34,204 nucleotides of DNA from Oscillospiraceae bacterium (GTDB taxonomy: Bacteria; Bacillota; Clostridia; Oscillospirales; Oscillospiraceae). The notes beneath the pieces were generated by a model. That model saw only the letters and a list, made by a program, of their open reading frames with translations, did not search any database and was not told the origin of the DNA. Of this stretch, positions 7,759 through 16,797 are shown piece after piece. Each line of letters begins with the position of its first letter. The first letter of the stretch is position 1. Position numbers and translations under genes: made by a program. Where the stretch lies: the NCBI GenBank assembly GCA_031261325.1, contig JAISKH010000079.1, positions 1 to 34,204 on the forward strand. The letters run 5' to 3'.

Positions 7759-7783
7759 CAAAGAACGGCGACTAATCTATAAT
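7755..7783 (+). promoter_or_regulatory. Consensus sigma-A promoter for greA-lysS
   Basis: TTGACA (7755-7760), exactly 17 nt, then TATAAT (7778-7783): both boxes match the consensus perfectly. The -35 box overlaps the TGA stop (7756-7758) of the upstream gene. The greA ATG is 53 nt downstream of the -10 box. Confidence 0.9.
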
Positions 7784-7836
7784 CTAAGAATTATGAATCA
7801 AAATATACTGCATTAACGCAGATAAGGGTGGTAAAA

Positions 7837-8310
7837 ATGGCAAAAGAGACACGCATCAAAATGAGCGCGGAGCATTATCGCGAATTGCAGGATAAGCTCC
7901 AGTACCTCCAGACCGTCAGAGAAAAAGAGGTTGCGCAGCAATTAAAAGAAGCGCGCTCCTTCGGCGACCTCTCCGAAAACAGCGAATATGACGAGGCGAA
8001 AAACGAGCAGGGCAAGCTGCACTCCCAGATTGCCGAAATAAAAAACCAGATTGAAAACGCCGAAATCATCAAAGAAACCGAAAGAACCGGCACGGTTAAT
8101 ATCGGCAGCCGCGTTACCGTGCACGACATTGAGTTCAATACCGACGACCTGTATCAAATCGTCGGCTCGCAGGAAGCGGACCCCGTTCAGAGCAAAATTT
8201 CCGACGATTCGCCGTTCGGCAAGAGCCTGCTCGGGCACGTCGTCGGCGACGTTGTGGAGGTTGACGCACCCTCCGGCATAATCAAGTTTGAAATATTAAA
8301 GGTTGACTAA
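7837..8310 (+). CDS. greA: Transcription elongation factor GreA
   Basis: A 157-aa factor that enters the secondary channel of RNA polymerase and stimulates cleavage of backtracked transcripts. The ATG at 7837 follows AAGGGTGG by 5 nt; an in-frame GTG lies inside that site and is rejected. The N-terminal half is the antiparallel coiled coil, with the acidic tip FGDLSENSEYDEAK that holds the catalytic Mg-binding acids. The C-terminal half (~85-157) is the FKBP-like domain (VNIGSRVTV, DDSPFGKSLLGHVVGD). Length and motifs are complete. It leads an operon with lysS 12 nt downstream, a common Firmicute pairing, driven by a consensus promoter. Confidence 0.95.
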   Translation: MAKETRIKMSAEHYRELQDKLQYLQTVREKEVAQQLKEARSFGDLSENSEYDEAKNEQGKLHSQIAEIKNQIENAEIIKETERTGTVNIGSRVTVHDIEFNTDDLYQIVGSQEADPVQSKISDDSPFGKSLLGHVVGDVVEVDAPSGIIKFEILKVD

Positions 8311-8322
8311 AAGGAGCCGCAA

Positions 8323-9822
8323 ATGACAGACGAAATACAAGAGGAGCAGGGCGAGTCCCTGTCGGAAATACTGCAAATACGGCGCGACAAGCTGACGCGT
8401 CTGCAAGAGGACGGGCGCGACCCGTATGAAATCACGCGGTTCGACCGCACGGCGTATTCCCGCGACATAAAGGAAAATTACGAATCGCTTGAGGGCAAGG
8501 ACGTAGCCGTTGCCGGTCGTCTCATGTCCAAGCGCAGCATGGGCAAGGCAATTTTCGCTGACCTTAAGGACGATAAGGGCACAATCCAGCTCTATGTCCG
8601 CATGAACGACGTGGGAGAGGAAGTGTTTGCCGAGTTCAAAAAGTGGGACATCGGCGACATTATCGGCACGGAGGGCTTCGTGTTCAAGACGCGCATGGGC
8701 GAAACCTCTGTGCACAGCAAGAGCGTAACTCTGCTCTCAAAGTCGCTGCGCCCGTTGCCCGAAAAGTACCATGGACTGACGAATCAGGAATTGAAGTACC
8801 GTCAACGCTACGTTGACCTCATCATGGACGACGAGTCGCGCCGCGTGTTTGAGGTTCGCAGCCGCTTCATTCGCCATATCCGCAAGTATCTCGACGACCG
8901 CGGATTCATGGAGGTTGAGACGCCCGTACTTAATACCATTTCCGGCGGCGCGACGGCGCGCCCGTTCATAACGCACCACAACACGCTAGACCTCGACATG
9001 TACATGCGTATCGCCACCGAGCTGCACCTAAAGCGGCTGATAGTCGGCGGCATTGAGCGCGTATACGAAATCGGGCGCATTTTCCGCAACGAGGGCATGG
9101 ACACGAAACACAACCCCGAGTTCACAACCGTTGAGTTTTATCAGGCGTACACCGACTATATCGGCATAATGGACATGTTTGAGGAGCTGCTGACCACCGC
9201 CGCGCACGACATTTTGGGCACATATCAAGTAGAATGGCAGGGCGAGCAAATCGACCTCACGCCCGGTTGGGAACGACTGACGATGGCAGAAGCCGTTAAG
9301 AAATACACGGGCGTTGACTTCTACGCTTTCACCTCGACGGAGGACGCGGTTGCCGCCGCAAAGACAATCGGCGTGAAGATGCCGGACGGCAAGGAACCGT
9401 CGTGGGGCGACCTGCTGTACGAGTGCTTTGACCAGCGCGTCGAAGAAAAGCTGATACAACCCGTGTTCATCACGGAGCACCCCGTCGAAGTCTCGCCGCT
9501 TGCAAAGCGCAAGCCGAGCGACCCGCGCCTGACGGAGCGTTTCGAGGCGTTCATTTGCCACAGCGAGATGGCAAACGCGTTTTCGGAGCTGAACGACCCG
9601 ATTGACCAGCGCGCGCGCTTTCAGCGTCAGGCTGACCTGCGCCGCGCGGGCGACCTTGAAGCGGGCATGATGGACGACGACTTCATCAACGCGCTTGAGT
9701 ACGGTATGCCACCGACGGGCGGCATCGGCATAGGCGTTGACCGCTGCGTCATGATGCTCACGGGCAAGCCGTCGGTTCGCGATGTGTTGCTGTTCCCGAC
9801 GATGAAGCCAATCGAGGACTAA
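8323..9822 (+). CDS. lysS: Class II lysyl-tRNA synthetase
   Basis: A 499-aa enzyme that charges tRNA-Lys. AAAGGAG lies about 8 nt before the ATG. An acidic N-terminal extension leads into an OB-fold anticodon-binding domain (~55-150; VAVAGRLMSKRSMGKAIF). The class II catalytic core follows: motif 1 region FMEVETPVLN, the family-typical GGATARPF, motif 2 FRNEGMDTKHNPEFT, and motif 3 GIGIGVDRCVMMLTG near the C-terminus. Length and motifs are those of an ordinary bacterial LysRS. It is co-transcribed with greA and followed 4 nt later by a SpoU methyltransferase gene. Nothing unusual was seen. Confidence 0.96.
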   Translation: MTDEIQEEQGESLSEILQIRRDKLTRLQEDGRDPYEITRFDRTAYSRDIKENYESLEGKDVAVAGRLMSKRSMGKAIFADLKDDKGTIQLYVRMNDVGEEVFAEFKKWDIGDIIGTEGFVFKTRMGETSVHSKSVTLLSKSLRPLPEKYHGLTNQELKYRQRYVDLIMDDESRRVFEVRSRFIRHIRKYLDDRGFMEVETPVLNTISGGATARPFITHHNTLDLDMYMRIATELHLKRLIVGGIERVYEIGRIFRNEGMDTKHNPEFTTVEFYQAYTDYIGIMDMFEELLTTAAHDILGTYQVEWQGEQIDLTPGWERLTMAEAVKKYTGVDFYAFTSTEDAVAAAKTIGVKMPDGKEPSWGDLLYECFDQRVEEKLIQPVFITEHPVEVSPLAKRKPSDPRLTERFEAFICHSEMANAFSELNDPIDQRARFQRQADLRRAGDLEAGMMDDDFINALEYGMPPTGGIGIGVDRCVMMLTGKPSVRDVLLFPTMKPIED

Positions 9823-9826
9823 ACGC

Positions 9827-10564
9827 GTGGAAAAAATCACGAGCCGCAAGCACCCGCTCGCGGCGCACCTGAAAAAACTGGGTACCGACAGTACAGCGAG
9901 ATATGAGCGCGGCGAATTCCTGTGCGACGGGATAAAGCTGCTGCGTGAGGCGGTGGCGAGCAATTGTGTCGTCACCGCCGCTTTGACTTCGCGGGATTCG
10001 GCTTTGCCGACGGCTCTGCCGAATTTTCCGACATACGTCGCAAGCCCCGAGGTTATGGAGTACGTCTCGCCGCTGAAATCGGCGCAGGATATTATTTTCG
10101 CCTGCAAAATGCCCGAATTGAGCGTACCCATATCGACGGAGCAATGCGTCGTGCTTGACGGAGTACAGGACCCGGGAAATGTCGGCACAGTCCTGCGCAC
10201 AGCCGCCGCGTTCGGCATCGACCGAGTTCTGCTCGTCGGCAACTGCGCGGACGCTTACAACCCCAAAACCGTGCGCGCGACGATGGGTGCAATATTCCGC
10301 CAACCCGTAACGCGTGTAACGCTCGAAGAGCTTGCCGCGTTGGAGCTGAACTTATTCGGAGCGGCACTCGGCGCGGACGCGCAACCGATAACGGAGCTGA
10401 ACCTGCGCGGCGCAAGCGTCGCAATCGGCAGCGAGGGCAGGGGACTGTCCGACGCGGTGCTGGAACTGTGCCGCGCGCGCGTGGTAATACCAATGCGACA
10501 GGGCACGGAGTCGCTGAACGCCGCCGCCGCCGCCGCAATCCTCATGTGGGAGATTAGAAAATAA
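9827..10564 (+). CDS. SpoU/TrmH-family rRNA (ribose-2'-O) methyltransferase
   Basis: A 245-aa SPOUT methyltransferase. Residues 1-~95 are a substrate-binding domain of the RlmB/TrmH-associated type (SRKHPLAAHLKKL, then FLCDGIKLLREA). The catalytic knot domain carries motif 1 (VLDGVQDPGNVGTVLRTAAAFG), motif 2 (IGSEGRGLSD) and motif 3 (VVIPMRQGTESLNAAAAAAI). These enzymes methylate the 2'-hydroxyl of a ribose, usually in 23S rRNA, using S-adenosylmethionine. The sequence does not separate RlmB-like from other SpoU members, so I leave the symbol empty. The start is GTG 4 nt after the lysS stop, with GAGG about 9 nt upstream inside lysS, suggesting translational coupling. Confidence 0.9.
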   Translation: MEKITSRKHPLAAHLKKLGTDSTARYERGEFLCDGIKLLREAVASNCVVTAALTSRDSALPTALPNFPTYVASPEVMEYVSPLKSAQDIIFACKMPELSVPISTEQCVVLDGVQDPGNVGTVLRTAAAFGIDRVLLVGNCADAYNPKTVRATMGAIFRQPVTRVTLEELAALELNLFGAALGADAQPITELNLRGASVAIGSEGRGLSDAVLELCRARVVIPMRQGTESLNAAAAAAILMWEIRK

Positions 10565-10568
10565 CAAT

Positions 10569-10623
10569 ATTATTGTAACATTAACATTGTAACATTGATG
10601 CGGCAATTTCGCCCAATGCCGCA
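10569..10623 (+). repeat. Direct repeats and hairpin upstream of dprA
   Basis: The 97-nt gap before dprA holds two exact 11-bp direct repeats, ATTGTAACATT, at 10572-10582 and 10586-10596 (14-bp period). An 11-bp string ATTATTGTAAC at 10569-10579 recurs inverted at 2710-2720. A 7-bp inverted repeat follows (TGCGGCA 10599-10605, TGCCGCA 10617-10623), without a T-run. Function unknown; a regulator-binding site is possible. Confidence 0.45.
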
Positions 10624-10661
10624 AATCAACAATTGTCAACCGTAGAAAGGCGGTCATTCTT

Positions 10662-11939
10662 ATGGCGTCGCTAAAATACTGGGTGTGGCTCGCGGATTGC
10701 GTCGGAGCGTCCGCGGCTTCGCGCCTGTTGGAACGCTTCGGCGAACCGGAACAGATATATTTCGCGCAGGACAGCGAGTATCGCGGCGTACCCGACCTCT
10801 CGCAGCGCGACCTGAAGAATCTTGCGGACAAGCGTCTCTCGTCCGCGAACCTCGTCCTCGCGTCATGTACGGAGCACGGTTATCGCATACTTACGATTCA
10901 GGATGCGGAGTATCCCGTGCGTCTGCGCAATATCCCCGACCCGCCCGTTGTGCTGTACATTCGCGGGCGACTACCCGTAATGGACGAGGAGGCGGCAATC
11001 GCCGTCGTCGGCACGCGCGACTGCACGCCATACGGCATATCGCTCGCCGAAAAGACGTGCTACGAGCTTGCGCGGCGCGGACTTGTCGTAGTGACGGGGC
11101 TTGCGCGGGGTGTGGACAGCGCGGCGGCAAAGGGCGCTCTGCGCGGCGGAGGAGTCGTCGTCGGAGTGCTCGGCTGCGGACTTGACGTAGTGTATCCCGC
11201 CGAGAACGGCGCGTTGTTTGACGACGTTGCCGCGACGGGCGCGATAATCAGCGAGTACGCGCCATCGACCCCCGTGAACGGCTCAAACTTTCCCGTTCGA
11301 AACCGCATAATGAGCGGCATTTCCGTCGGCGTCGCGGTCATAGAGGCGCCGCTCCGCAGCGGCGCGCTAATCACCGCGAACCGCGCGCTGGAGCAGGGGC
11401 GAGACGTGTTCGCGCTCCCCGGCAACGTCGGAGTCGCGACGAGCGAGGGCACAAACAAGCTCATACAGGACGGCGCGTATCCGTTCATGTCGGCGGACGA
11501 TATTGCCCGCGAGTATGTCGCGCTGTTCCCGGACAAGATACGCGGCATGAACGCGCGCGGCGTTCCGCTTGACCCGAAATTGGCAAAACGAATGGTCGAA
11601 GCGATGACAGAAAACCGCTCCCATGACGCGATTGTTCGCGCGCCCGCAAAAAAAGAGATTGACAATGAACAGTCGTTGGAATATATTGACGTAAATAACC
11701 TTGACAAACCTTCGCCTGACGTTAACCTTATCCTCGAGCAAGTTGAACCCGAGGAGCAGCCGATAATTCGCGCGATAGACCAAATCGGGCGCGGCAATTC
11801 CGCGCACATAGACGAGATAATCGAGCAATGCGGCATACCCGCGTCGGACGCGCTCGCCGCGCTGACAATGCTCGAAATCAGCGGCTACGTCACTCAAACG
11901 GACGGCAAATACTTCTCGCTGTCGATGCCCGAACAATAA
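10662..11939 (+). CDS. dprA: DNA-processing protein DprA (Smf)
   Basis: A 425-aa DprA. In transformable bacteria it binds incoming single-stranded DNA and loads RecA; it is also conserved in bacteria not known to be competent. Seen in order: an N-terminal SAM-like helical region (YWVWLADCVGASAASRLLERFG), a strand ending DAEYPVRLRNIPDPPVVLY, then the extended Rossmann fold with AIAVVGTRDCTPYG, VTGLARGVDSAAAKGAL, FPVRNRIMSG, LRSGALITANRALEQGRDV and ALPGNV. A winged-helix C-terminal domain (~350-420; GRGNSAHIDEIIEQCGIP) completes it. A linker of ~60 polar residues lies between the two domains. AAAGGCGG is 8-9 nt upstream of the ATG. topA follows, the usual Firmicute order. Confidence 0.94.
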   Translation: MASLKYWVWLADCVGASAASRLLERFGEPEQIYFAQDSEYRGVPDLSQRDLKNLADKRLSSANLVLASCTEHGYRILTIQDAEYPVRLRNIPDPPVVLYIRGRLPVMDEEAAIAVVGTRDCTPYGISLAEKTCYELARRGLVVVTGLARGVDSAAAKGALRGGGVVVGVLGCGLDVVYPAENGALFDDVAATGAIISEYAPSTPVNGSNFPVRNRIMSGISVGVAVIEAPLRSGALITANRALEQGRDVFALPGNVGVATSEGTNKLIQDGAYPFMSADDIAREYVALFPDKIRGMNARGVPLDPKLAKRMVEAMTENRSHDAIVRAPAKKEIDNEQSLEYIDVNNLDKPSPDVNLILEQVEPEEQPIIRAIDQIGRGNSAHIDEIIEQCGIPASDALAALTMLEISGYVTQTDGKYFSLSMPEQ

Positions 11940-11962
11940 TCCACCTGAATAGGAGCTTCATA

Positions 11963-14377
11963 ATGGCAAAAACCAGTTTAGTAATACTTGAGTCCCCGTC
12001 AAAAGCGAAAACCGTAAGCAAGTACTTAGGCAACGGCTACAAAGTCACGGCAAGCATGGGGCATCTGCGCGATTTACCAAAATCCAAGTTCGGGGTGGAC
12101 GTTGACAACGGCTTCGAGCCTGATTACCAACCCGTCAAGGGCAGGGAAGAGATAATTGAAGCGTTGCGCTCCGCCGCCGCGAAGAGCGACAAAGTGTATC
12201 TCGCGACCGACCCCGACCGCGAGGGCGAGGCGATAGCGTGGCACCTTAAAGAGCTGCTCGGACTGTCGGACGAGCGCGCGTGCCGCGTCACGTTCAATGA
12301 GATAACCAAGAAGGTCGTGCTCGACGGCATTGAGCACCCGCGCGCAATCGACACCGACCTTGTTGACGCGCAACAGGCGCGCCGCATTCTTGACCGCATC
12401 GTCGGCTACAAGTTAAGCCCGCTGCTTTGGAAGAAGATACGGCGCGGCTTGTCGGCGGGGCGCGTTCAGTCCGTCGTCACACGCATAGTCACCGACCGCG
12501 AGGAGGAAATACAAGCGTTTATCCCCGAGGAGTACTGGCTGCTCGACGTTGACCTGTCACTTATCGGCAAAAAAGGCAGGTTCACCGCGCACTTTTACGG
12601 CGACGAAAAGAAGAAGCGCGAGCTGACGAGCGAGGACGAAGTGAACGCCGTCACGTCCGCGATTAAGGACGCGCCGTTCGTAATTCGCGGCGTGAAACGC
12701 TCCGACAAAAAGCGCAGTCCGTCGCCCCCGTTCATAACCTCAACGCTCCAACAGGAAGCGTCGCGCAAGCTCGGAATGACCCCGCGCCGCACCATGTCCA
12801 TCGCGCAGCAACTGTACGAGGGCGTGGACATCGAGGGCGAGGGCACCATCGGACTCATAACATACATGCGTACCGATTCGCTGCGACTGTCGGAGGACGC
12901 GCTGAATGACGCGCGCGACTTCATCACGCAACGCTACGGCGCGGATTACTACCCGGGTCAACCGACGCGCTACAAGACGAAAGAGGGCGCGCAGGACGCG
13001 CATGAAGCGATACGTCCAAGCGTCGTCGCGCTCTCGCCGGACAGCATAAAGTCCAGCCTTACGAGCGAGCAGTACCGCGTCTACCGCCTTATTTGGAGCC
13101 GTTTCATTGCCAGCCAAATGGCGCAGGCAATCTTCGACAGCGTAACCGTGGACGTTGTTTCAGCGGGCTATGTGTTCCGCGCGAACCACTCCGCAATGAA
13201 GTTCGCGGGATTTATGGCGGTCTACGTTGAGGGCAAGGACGACGCGGAGGAAGCGCAGGAGTCTCCGCTACCCGATTTGTCGGATGGCGACACGGCAAAG
13301 CTCGAAAACATCAAGCAGGAGCAAAAATTTACGCAGCCGCCCCCGCGATATACGGAGGCGACGCTTATCCGCGCAATGGAGGAAACAGGCGTTGGTCGCC
13401 CGTCCACTTACGCCGCAACGGTTTCGACGATTCTAAACCGCGAGTACGTCGTCAAGGAGGGCAATTATCTCCGCCCGACGCCGCTCGGCGTGGTTGTAAC
13501 GGCGCTGATGAAAGAACGCTTCACCGACATCGTTGACGTGAAGTTCACGGCGCGAATGGAAGCGACGCTCGACGAAGTGGAAAAGGGCGCAAGCGGTTGG
13601 CAAACCGTGCTTGAGAGCTTTTACACGGGCTTTGCGCAGTCGCTGACCGACGCGGAAACCGCGCTCGACGGCGAACGCATCAGAGTGCCCGACGAGGTTT
13701 CGGAGGAAATCTGCGACAAGTGCGGGCGGCAACTGGTCATAAAATCAGGGCGATTCGGGCGTTTTCTCGCGTGCCCCGGGTACCCGGAGTGCGACTTCAC
13801 GAAGCCGCTCGTCATTGAAATGCCGGGCAGGTGCCCCAAGTGCGGTGGGCGTATACTGAAGCGCACCTCCAAAAAGGGTTACGCCTACTACGCGTGCGAA
13901 AACCTCAACCGTAAGCCGATAACCGAAGAACCGTCCGCCGCTGACGAAAAAGTTACGTCTTGCGACTTCATGACGTGGGACGTTCCCGTCAAGGACAACT
14001 GCCCCGAGTGCGGGTTCACGATGTTCAAAAAGTCGGGTCGCGGCTCCAAAAAGCCGTTCTGCACCAACGACACATGCGCAAACTTCCTGCCGGAAGAGCT
14101 GCGCACATACAAAAAGAAAACCCCCGAGGGCGACGCGAGCGCGGACGGCGACAGTCCCGACGGCGCAAAGGCGGACGACGCGAAATCGAAGAAAAAGCCC
14201 GCGTCAAAAGCCGCGACCAAGACGACGAAAAAGCCCGCCGCCAAGTCAACGGCGAAGTCGGCGACTAAGACCGCCGCGAAATCCGCAACAAAAGCACCCG
14301 CGAAAACCGCCGCGAAAGCTCCGAATTCCGCGCCGAAAGCTCCGAAAAAGGCGGCGAATGAGGAGCCGAAATCGTGA
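11963..14377 (+). CDS. topA: DNA topoisomerase I (type IA) with Lys/Ala tail
   Basis: An 804-aa enzyme that relaxes negative supercoils. The open frame extends 45 codons further upstream, but the ATG at 11963 has AGGAG 7 nt before it and gives the normal start MAKTSLVILESPSKAKT. The Toprim domain has ESPSKA and the acidic triad TDPDRE; the active-site tyrosine is Y301 in LITYMRTDS. The C-terminus carries three Cys4 zinc ribbons (CDKCGR, CPKCGG and CPECGF, each with a second Cys pair). Beyond ~residue 740 is a disordered tail: an acidic stretch, then about 60 residues dominated by Lys, Ala, Thr and Pro, resembling a histone H1 tail. Such basic tails can aid DNA binding and processivity in some actinobacterial enzymes; here this is inference. 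The stop overlaps the trmFO start. Confidence 0.95.
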   Translation: MAKTSLVILESPSKAKTVSKYLGNGYKVTASMGHLRDLPKSKFGVDVDNGFEPDYQPVKGREEIIEALRSAAAKSDKVYLATDPDREGEAIAWHLKELLGLSDERACRVTFNEITKKVVLDGIEHPRAIDTDLVDAQQARRILDRIVGYKLSPLLWKKIRRGLSAGRVQSVVTRIVTDREEEIQAFIPEEYWLLDVDLSLIGKKGRFTAHFYGDEKKKRELTSEDEVNAVTSAIKDAPFVIRGVKRSDKKRSPSPPFITSTLQQEASRKLGMTPRRTMSIAQQLYEGVDIEGEGTIGLITYMRTDSLRLSEDALNDARDFITQRYGADYYPGQPTRYKTKEGAQDAHEAIRPSVVALSPDSIKSSLTSEQYRVYRLIWSRFIASQMAQAIFDSVTVDVVSAGYVFRANHSAMKFAGFMAVYVEGKDDAEEAQESPLPDLSDGDTAKLENIKQEQKFTQPPPRYTEATLIRAMEETGVGRPSTYAATVSTILNREYVVKEGNYLRPTPLGVVVTALMKERFTDIVDVKFTARMEATLDEVEKGASGWQTVLESFYTGFAQSLTDAETALDGERIRVPDEVSEEICDKCGRQLVIKSGRFGRFLACPGYPECDFTKPLVIEMPGRCPKCGGRILKRTSKKGYAYYACENLNRKPITEEPSAADEKVTSCDFMTWDVPVKDNCPECGFTMFKKSGRGSKKPFCTNDTCANFLPEELRTYKKKTPEGDASADGDSPDGAKADDAKSKKKPASKAATKTTKKPAAKSTAKSATKTAAKSATKAPAKTAAKAPNSAPKAPKKAANEEPKS

Positions 14378-15687
14378 GAGTGACGGTCGTCGGAGCGGGA
14401 CTTGCGGGTTGCGAAGCCGCTTGGCAATTGGCGGAACGCAACATTGAAGTAACCTTAATCGAGATGAAGCCCGAGAAAAAATCTCCCGCCCACGTCTCGA
14501 ACGACCTTGCGGAGCTTGTGTGCTCGAACTCCCTGCGCGGCAGCGACTTGGCGAACGCCGTCGGGTTGCTCAAGGAAGAAATGCGCCGCTTGGGAAGCCT
14601 TATCATATCCTGCGCGGACGCGACGGCGTTGCCAGCGGGCGGCGCGCTCGCTGTTGACCGCACAGCTTTTGCGCGAGCCGTAACCGAGCGCGTGAAGTCG
14701 CACCCGCGCATTTCGGTTGAGAGCCGCGAAGTGACTGCAATTCCTAATGAAAACGTCATAATCGCGACAGGTCCGCTCACGTCTGACGCGCTGTCCGACG
14801 CGCTGAAAGCGTTCCTGCAAGATACGGAATTTTTGAGCTTTTACGATGCCGCCGCACCGATTGTAACGAGCGACAGCATCGACATGACGAGCGCGTACCT
14901 AGCGTCGCGCTACGGCAAGGGCGACGCGGACTACATCAATTGCCCGATGAACGCGGACGAGTACCGCGCGTTTCGCGACGCGCTTGTTACCGCGGAAGAA
15001 GCTGCGGTGCACGGGTTTGACGACGGAGGAGTGTTCGAGGGCTGTATGCCTATTGAGGTCATGGCGCGGCGCGGGGAGGACACGATGCGGTTCGGTCCGC
15101 TCAAGCCTGTCGGGCTGGACGACCCAAGCACCGGGCGCGAACCGTATGCCGTAGTTCAGCTCCGCCGCGACAACGCGGAGGGCACGCTGTACAACATTGT
15201 CGGCTTCCAGACGCACCTCAAGTTCGGGGAGCAAAAGCGTGTGTTTTCAATGATTCCCGCCCTGCGTGACGCGGAAATAGTCCGTTATGGCGTGATGCAC
15301 CGCAACACATACATCGACTCGCCGAAGTTACTCGACCGCTACTACAGCCTCAAAAGTAACCCGCGCGTGACATTCGCGGGGCAGCTCACAGGGGTTGAGG
15401 GTTACGTCGAATCGGCGGCTTCGGGACTGCTTGCGGGTGTCGAAAAAGCCCGCGCGCTTCTGGGACAAGCCCCGCTTGACTTCCCGCGTGAAACCGCGAT
15501 TGGCGCGCTCGCGCTCTACGTCTCGGGCGGAGCGGTGTCGAAGTTTCAGCCGATGAACGTCAATTTCGGCATTATCGAACCGCTCGGACGCAAGGTTCGC
15601 GGCAAACGCGAAAAGAATCTGGAAATTTCAAAGCGCGCGCTTGAGATAATCGACGAGCTGCGCGCAACGGATAAGAACGACGACTGA
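14374..15687 (+). CDS. trmFO: Folate/FAD-dependent tRNA (uracil-54-C5-)-methyltransferase TrmFO
   Basis: A 437-aa flavoprotein that makes ribothymidine at position 54 of tRNA, using methylenetetrahydrofolate as carbon donor and reduced FAD. The N-terminus is the dinucleotide-binding motif VTVVGAGLAGCEAAWQLA. The two functionally important cysteines are present: C50 in AELVCSNS and C224 in FEGCMPIE. Other family blocks are SLRGSDLANAVGLLKEEM, YINCPMN, RFGPLKPVGL, GFQTHLKFGEQKRVF and GVEGYVESAASGLLAG. The GTG start overlaps the topA stop by four bases, with GAGGAG about 9 nt upstream. In Bacillus the order is topA-trmFO-xerC-hslVU-codY; here plsX follows instead. Confidence 0.95.
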   Translation: MRVTVVGAGLAGCEAAWQLAERNIEVTLIEMKPEKKSPAHVSNDLAELVCSNSLRGSDLANAVGLLKEEMRRLGSLIISCADATALPAGGALAVDRTAFARAVTERVKSHPRISVESREVTAIPNENVIIATGPLTSDALSDALKAFLQDTEFLSFYDAAAPIVTSDSIDMTSAYLASRYGKGDADYINCPMNADEYRAFRDALVTAEEAAVHGFDDGGVFEGCMPIEVMARRGEDTMRFGPLKPVGLDDPSTGREPYAVVQLRRDNAEGTLYNIVGFQTHLKFGEQKRVFSMIPALRDAEIVRYGVMHRNTYIDSPKLLDRYYSLKSNPRVTFAGQLTGVEGYVESAASGLLAGVEKARALLGQAPLDFPRETAIGALALYVSGGAVSKFQPMNVNFGIIEPLGRKVRGKREKNLEISKRALEIIDELRATDKNDD

Positions 15688-15719
15688 ATAATTGCGCCGC
15701 AACGCATTGGAGGTAGGAT

Positions 15720-16751
15720 ATGAAAATAATCGTTGACGCGATGGGCGGGGACAACGCCCCCGACGAAATCGTTCGCGGCGCGCTCATGGCAGCGGCAGGC
15801 GGCAAATTTGAGATAATATTGACGGGCGACGAGGTGAAAATTCTCGTCAGTCTGCGCAGACTGGGATACCCCGCGCCGCCGCTCGGCGTTACAATTCGCA
15901 ACGCGTCGCAGGTTGTGGAAATGTCGGACGACCCCACCGCCGCAATCCGCGAGAAGAAAGATTCGTCGATGGTCGTGGGGCTGAACCTAACGCGCGACGG
16001 CGTGGGCGACGCGATGGTTTCCGCCGGCAGCACGGGCGCGCTCCTTACGGGCGCAACGTTGATAGTCAAGCGCGTCAAGGGGATTCGCCGCGCCGCGCTT
16101 GCCCCCGTCGTGCCGTGCAAAAACGGCAAGCTGCTCATAATCGACTGCGGCGCAAACGTTGAGTGCACGCCCGAGTACCTGCTGCAATTCGCGTTCATGG
16201 GCTCGTACTACGCCGAACGAGTGCTCGGCAAGTACAAGCCGCGCGTCGGATTGCTCAATAACGGCACGGAGCGCGAAAAGGGCACCTCTCTGCAAATTGA
16301 AACCTACGCCCTGTTGGAGCGCGCGTCACTCGACGGCTCGATAAATTTCATCGGCAACATTGAGGGCAAGGAACTGATAATGGGCGGGTGCGACGTTGTC
16401 GTGTGCGACGGCTTCTCGGGTAACGTTCTGCTCAAAACGCTTGAGGGCGCGGCGACCTTCATCATGTCGGAGGTTAAGAGCGTGTTCATGCGCAACGCCG
16501 TTTCCAAGATAGCGGCGCTTCTCGTCAATCGCAACATTCGCGTCCTGCGCGAGCGCATGGACCCCGACAAAATCGGCGGCACGGCGTTGCTCGGCATTTC
16601 GCGCCCCGTAATCAAGGCGCACGGCTCGTCAAACGCGCGCGCGATATACAGCGCGATACTGCAAGCGGAAGCGGCGGTTAACGCGGACATCGCGGTTAAA
16701 TTAAGCCAAAATATCGACCGCATGAAGATTGACGCGAAATCCGAGGGATAA
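15720..16751 (+). CDS. plsX: Phosphate acyltransferase PlsX
   Basis: A 343-aa soluble enzyme that converts acyl-ACP to acyl-phosphate, the donor for PlsY in phospholipid synthesis. The opening MKIIVDAMGGDNAP is diagnostic; further family blocks are VSAGSTGALLTGA, IDCGANVECTPEYL, VGLLNNGTEREKGT, FIGNIEGKEL, DVVVCDGFSGNVLLKTLEG and a C-terminal GTALLGISRPVIKAHGSSNARAI. The ATG has GGAGGT 5 nt upstream. acpP, encoding its carrier substrate, comes next but with its own promoter. The fapR, fabD and fabG genes that often sit nearby are absent from this window. Confidence 0.96.
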   Translation: MKIIVDAMGGDNAPDEIVRGALMAAAGGKFEIILTGDEVKILVSLRRLGYPAPPLGVTIRNASQVVEMSDDPTAAIREKKDSSMVVGLNLTRDGVGDAMVSAGSTGALLTGATLIVKRVKGIRRAALAPVVPCKNGKLLIIDCGANVECTPEYLLQFAFMGSYYAERVLGKYKPRVGLLNNGTEREKGTSLQIETYALLERASLDGSINFIGNIEGKELIMGGCDVVVCDGFSGNVLLKTLEGAATFIMSEVKSVFMRNAVSKIAALLVNRNIRVLRERMDPDKIGGTALLGISRPVIKAHGSSNARAIYSAILQAEAAVNADIAVKLSQNIDRMKIDAKSEG

Positions 16752-16797
16752 AATTAAAATAATTCAAATTCGCGGGCACAATCACCGAAAATAGGCG

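Noticed and set aside
9028..10242. A 404-codon open frame on the minus strand across lysS and the methyltransferase gene
   Set aside because: It is antisense to two well-supported genes, has no recognisable domain and arises from the GC-rich codon bias, which removes stops from the opposite strand.
11828..11962. A 45-codon upstream extension of topA
   Set aside because: It overlaps the dprA coding sequence, and the internal ATG has AGGAG 7 nt upstream and the standard TopA start.
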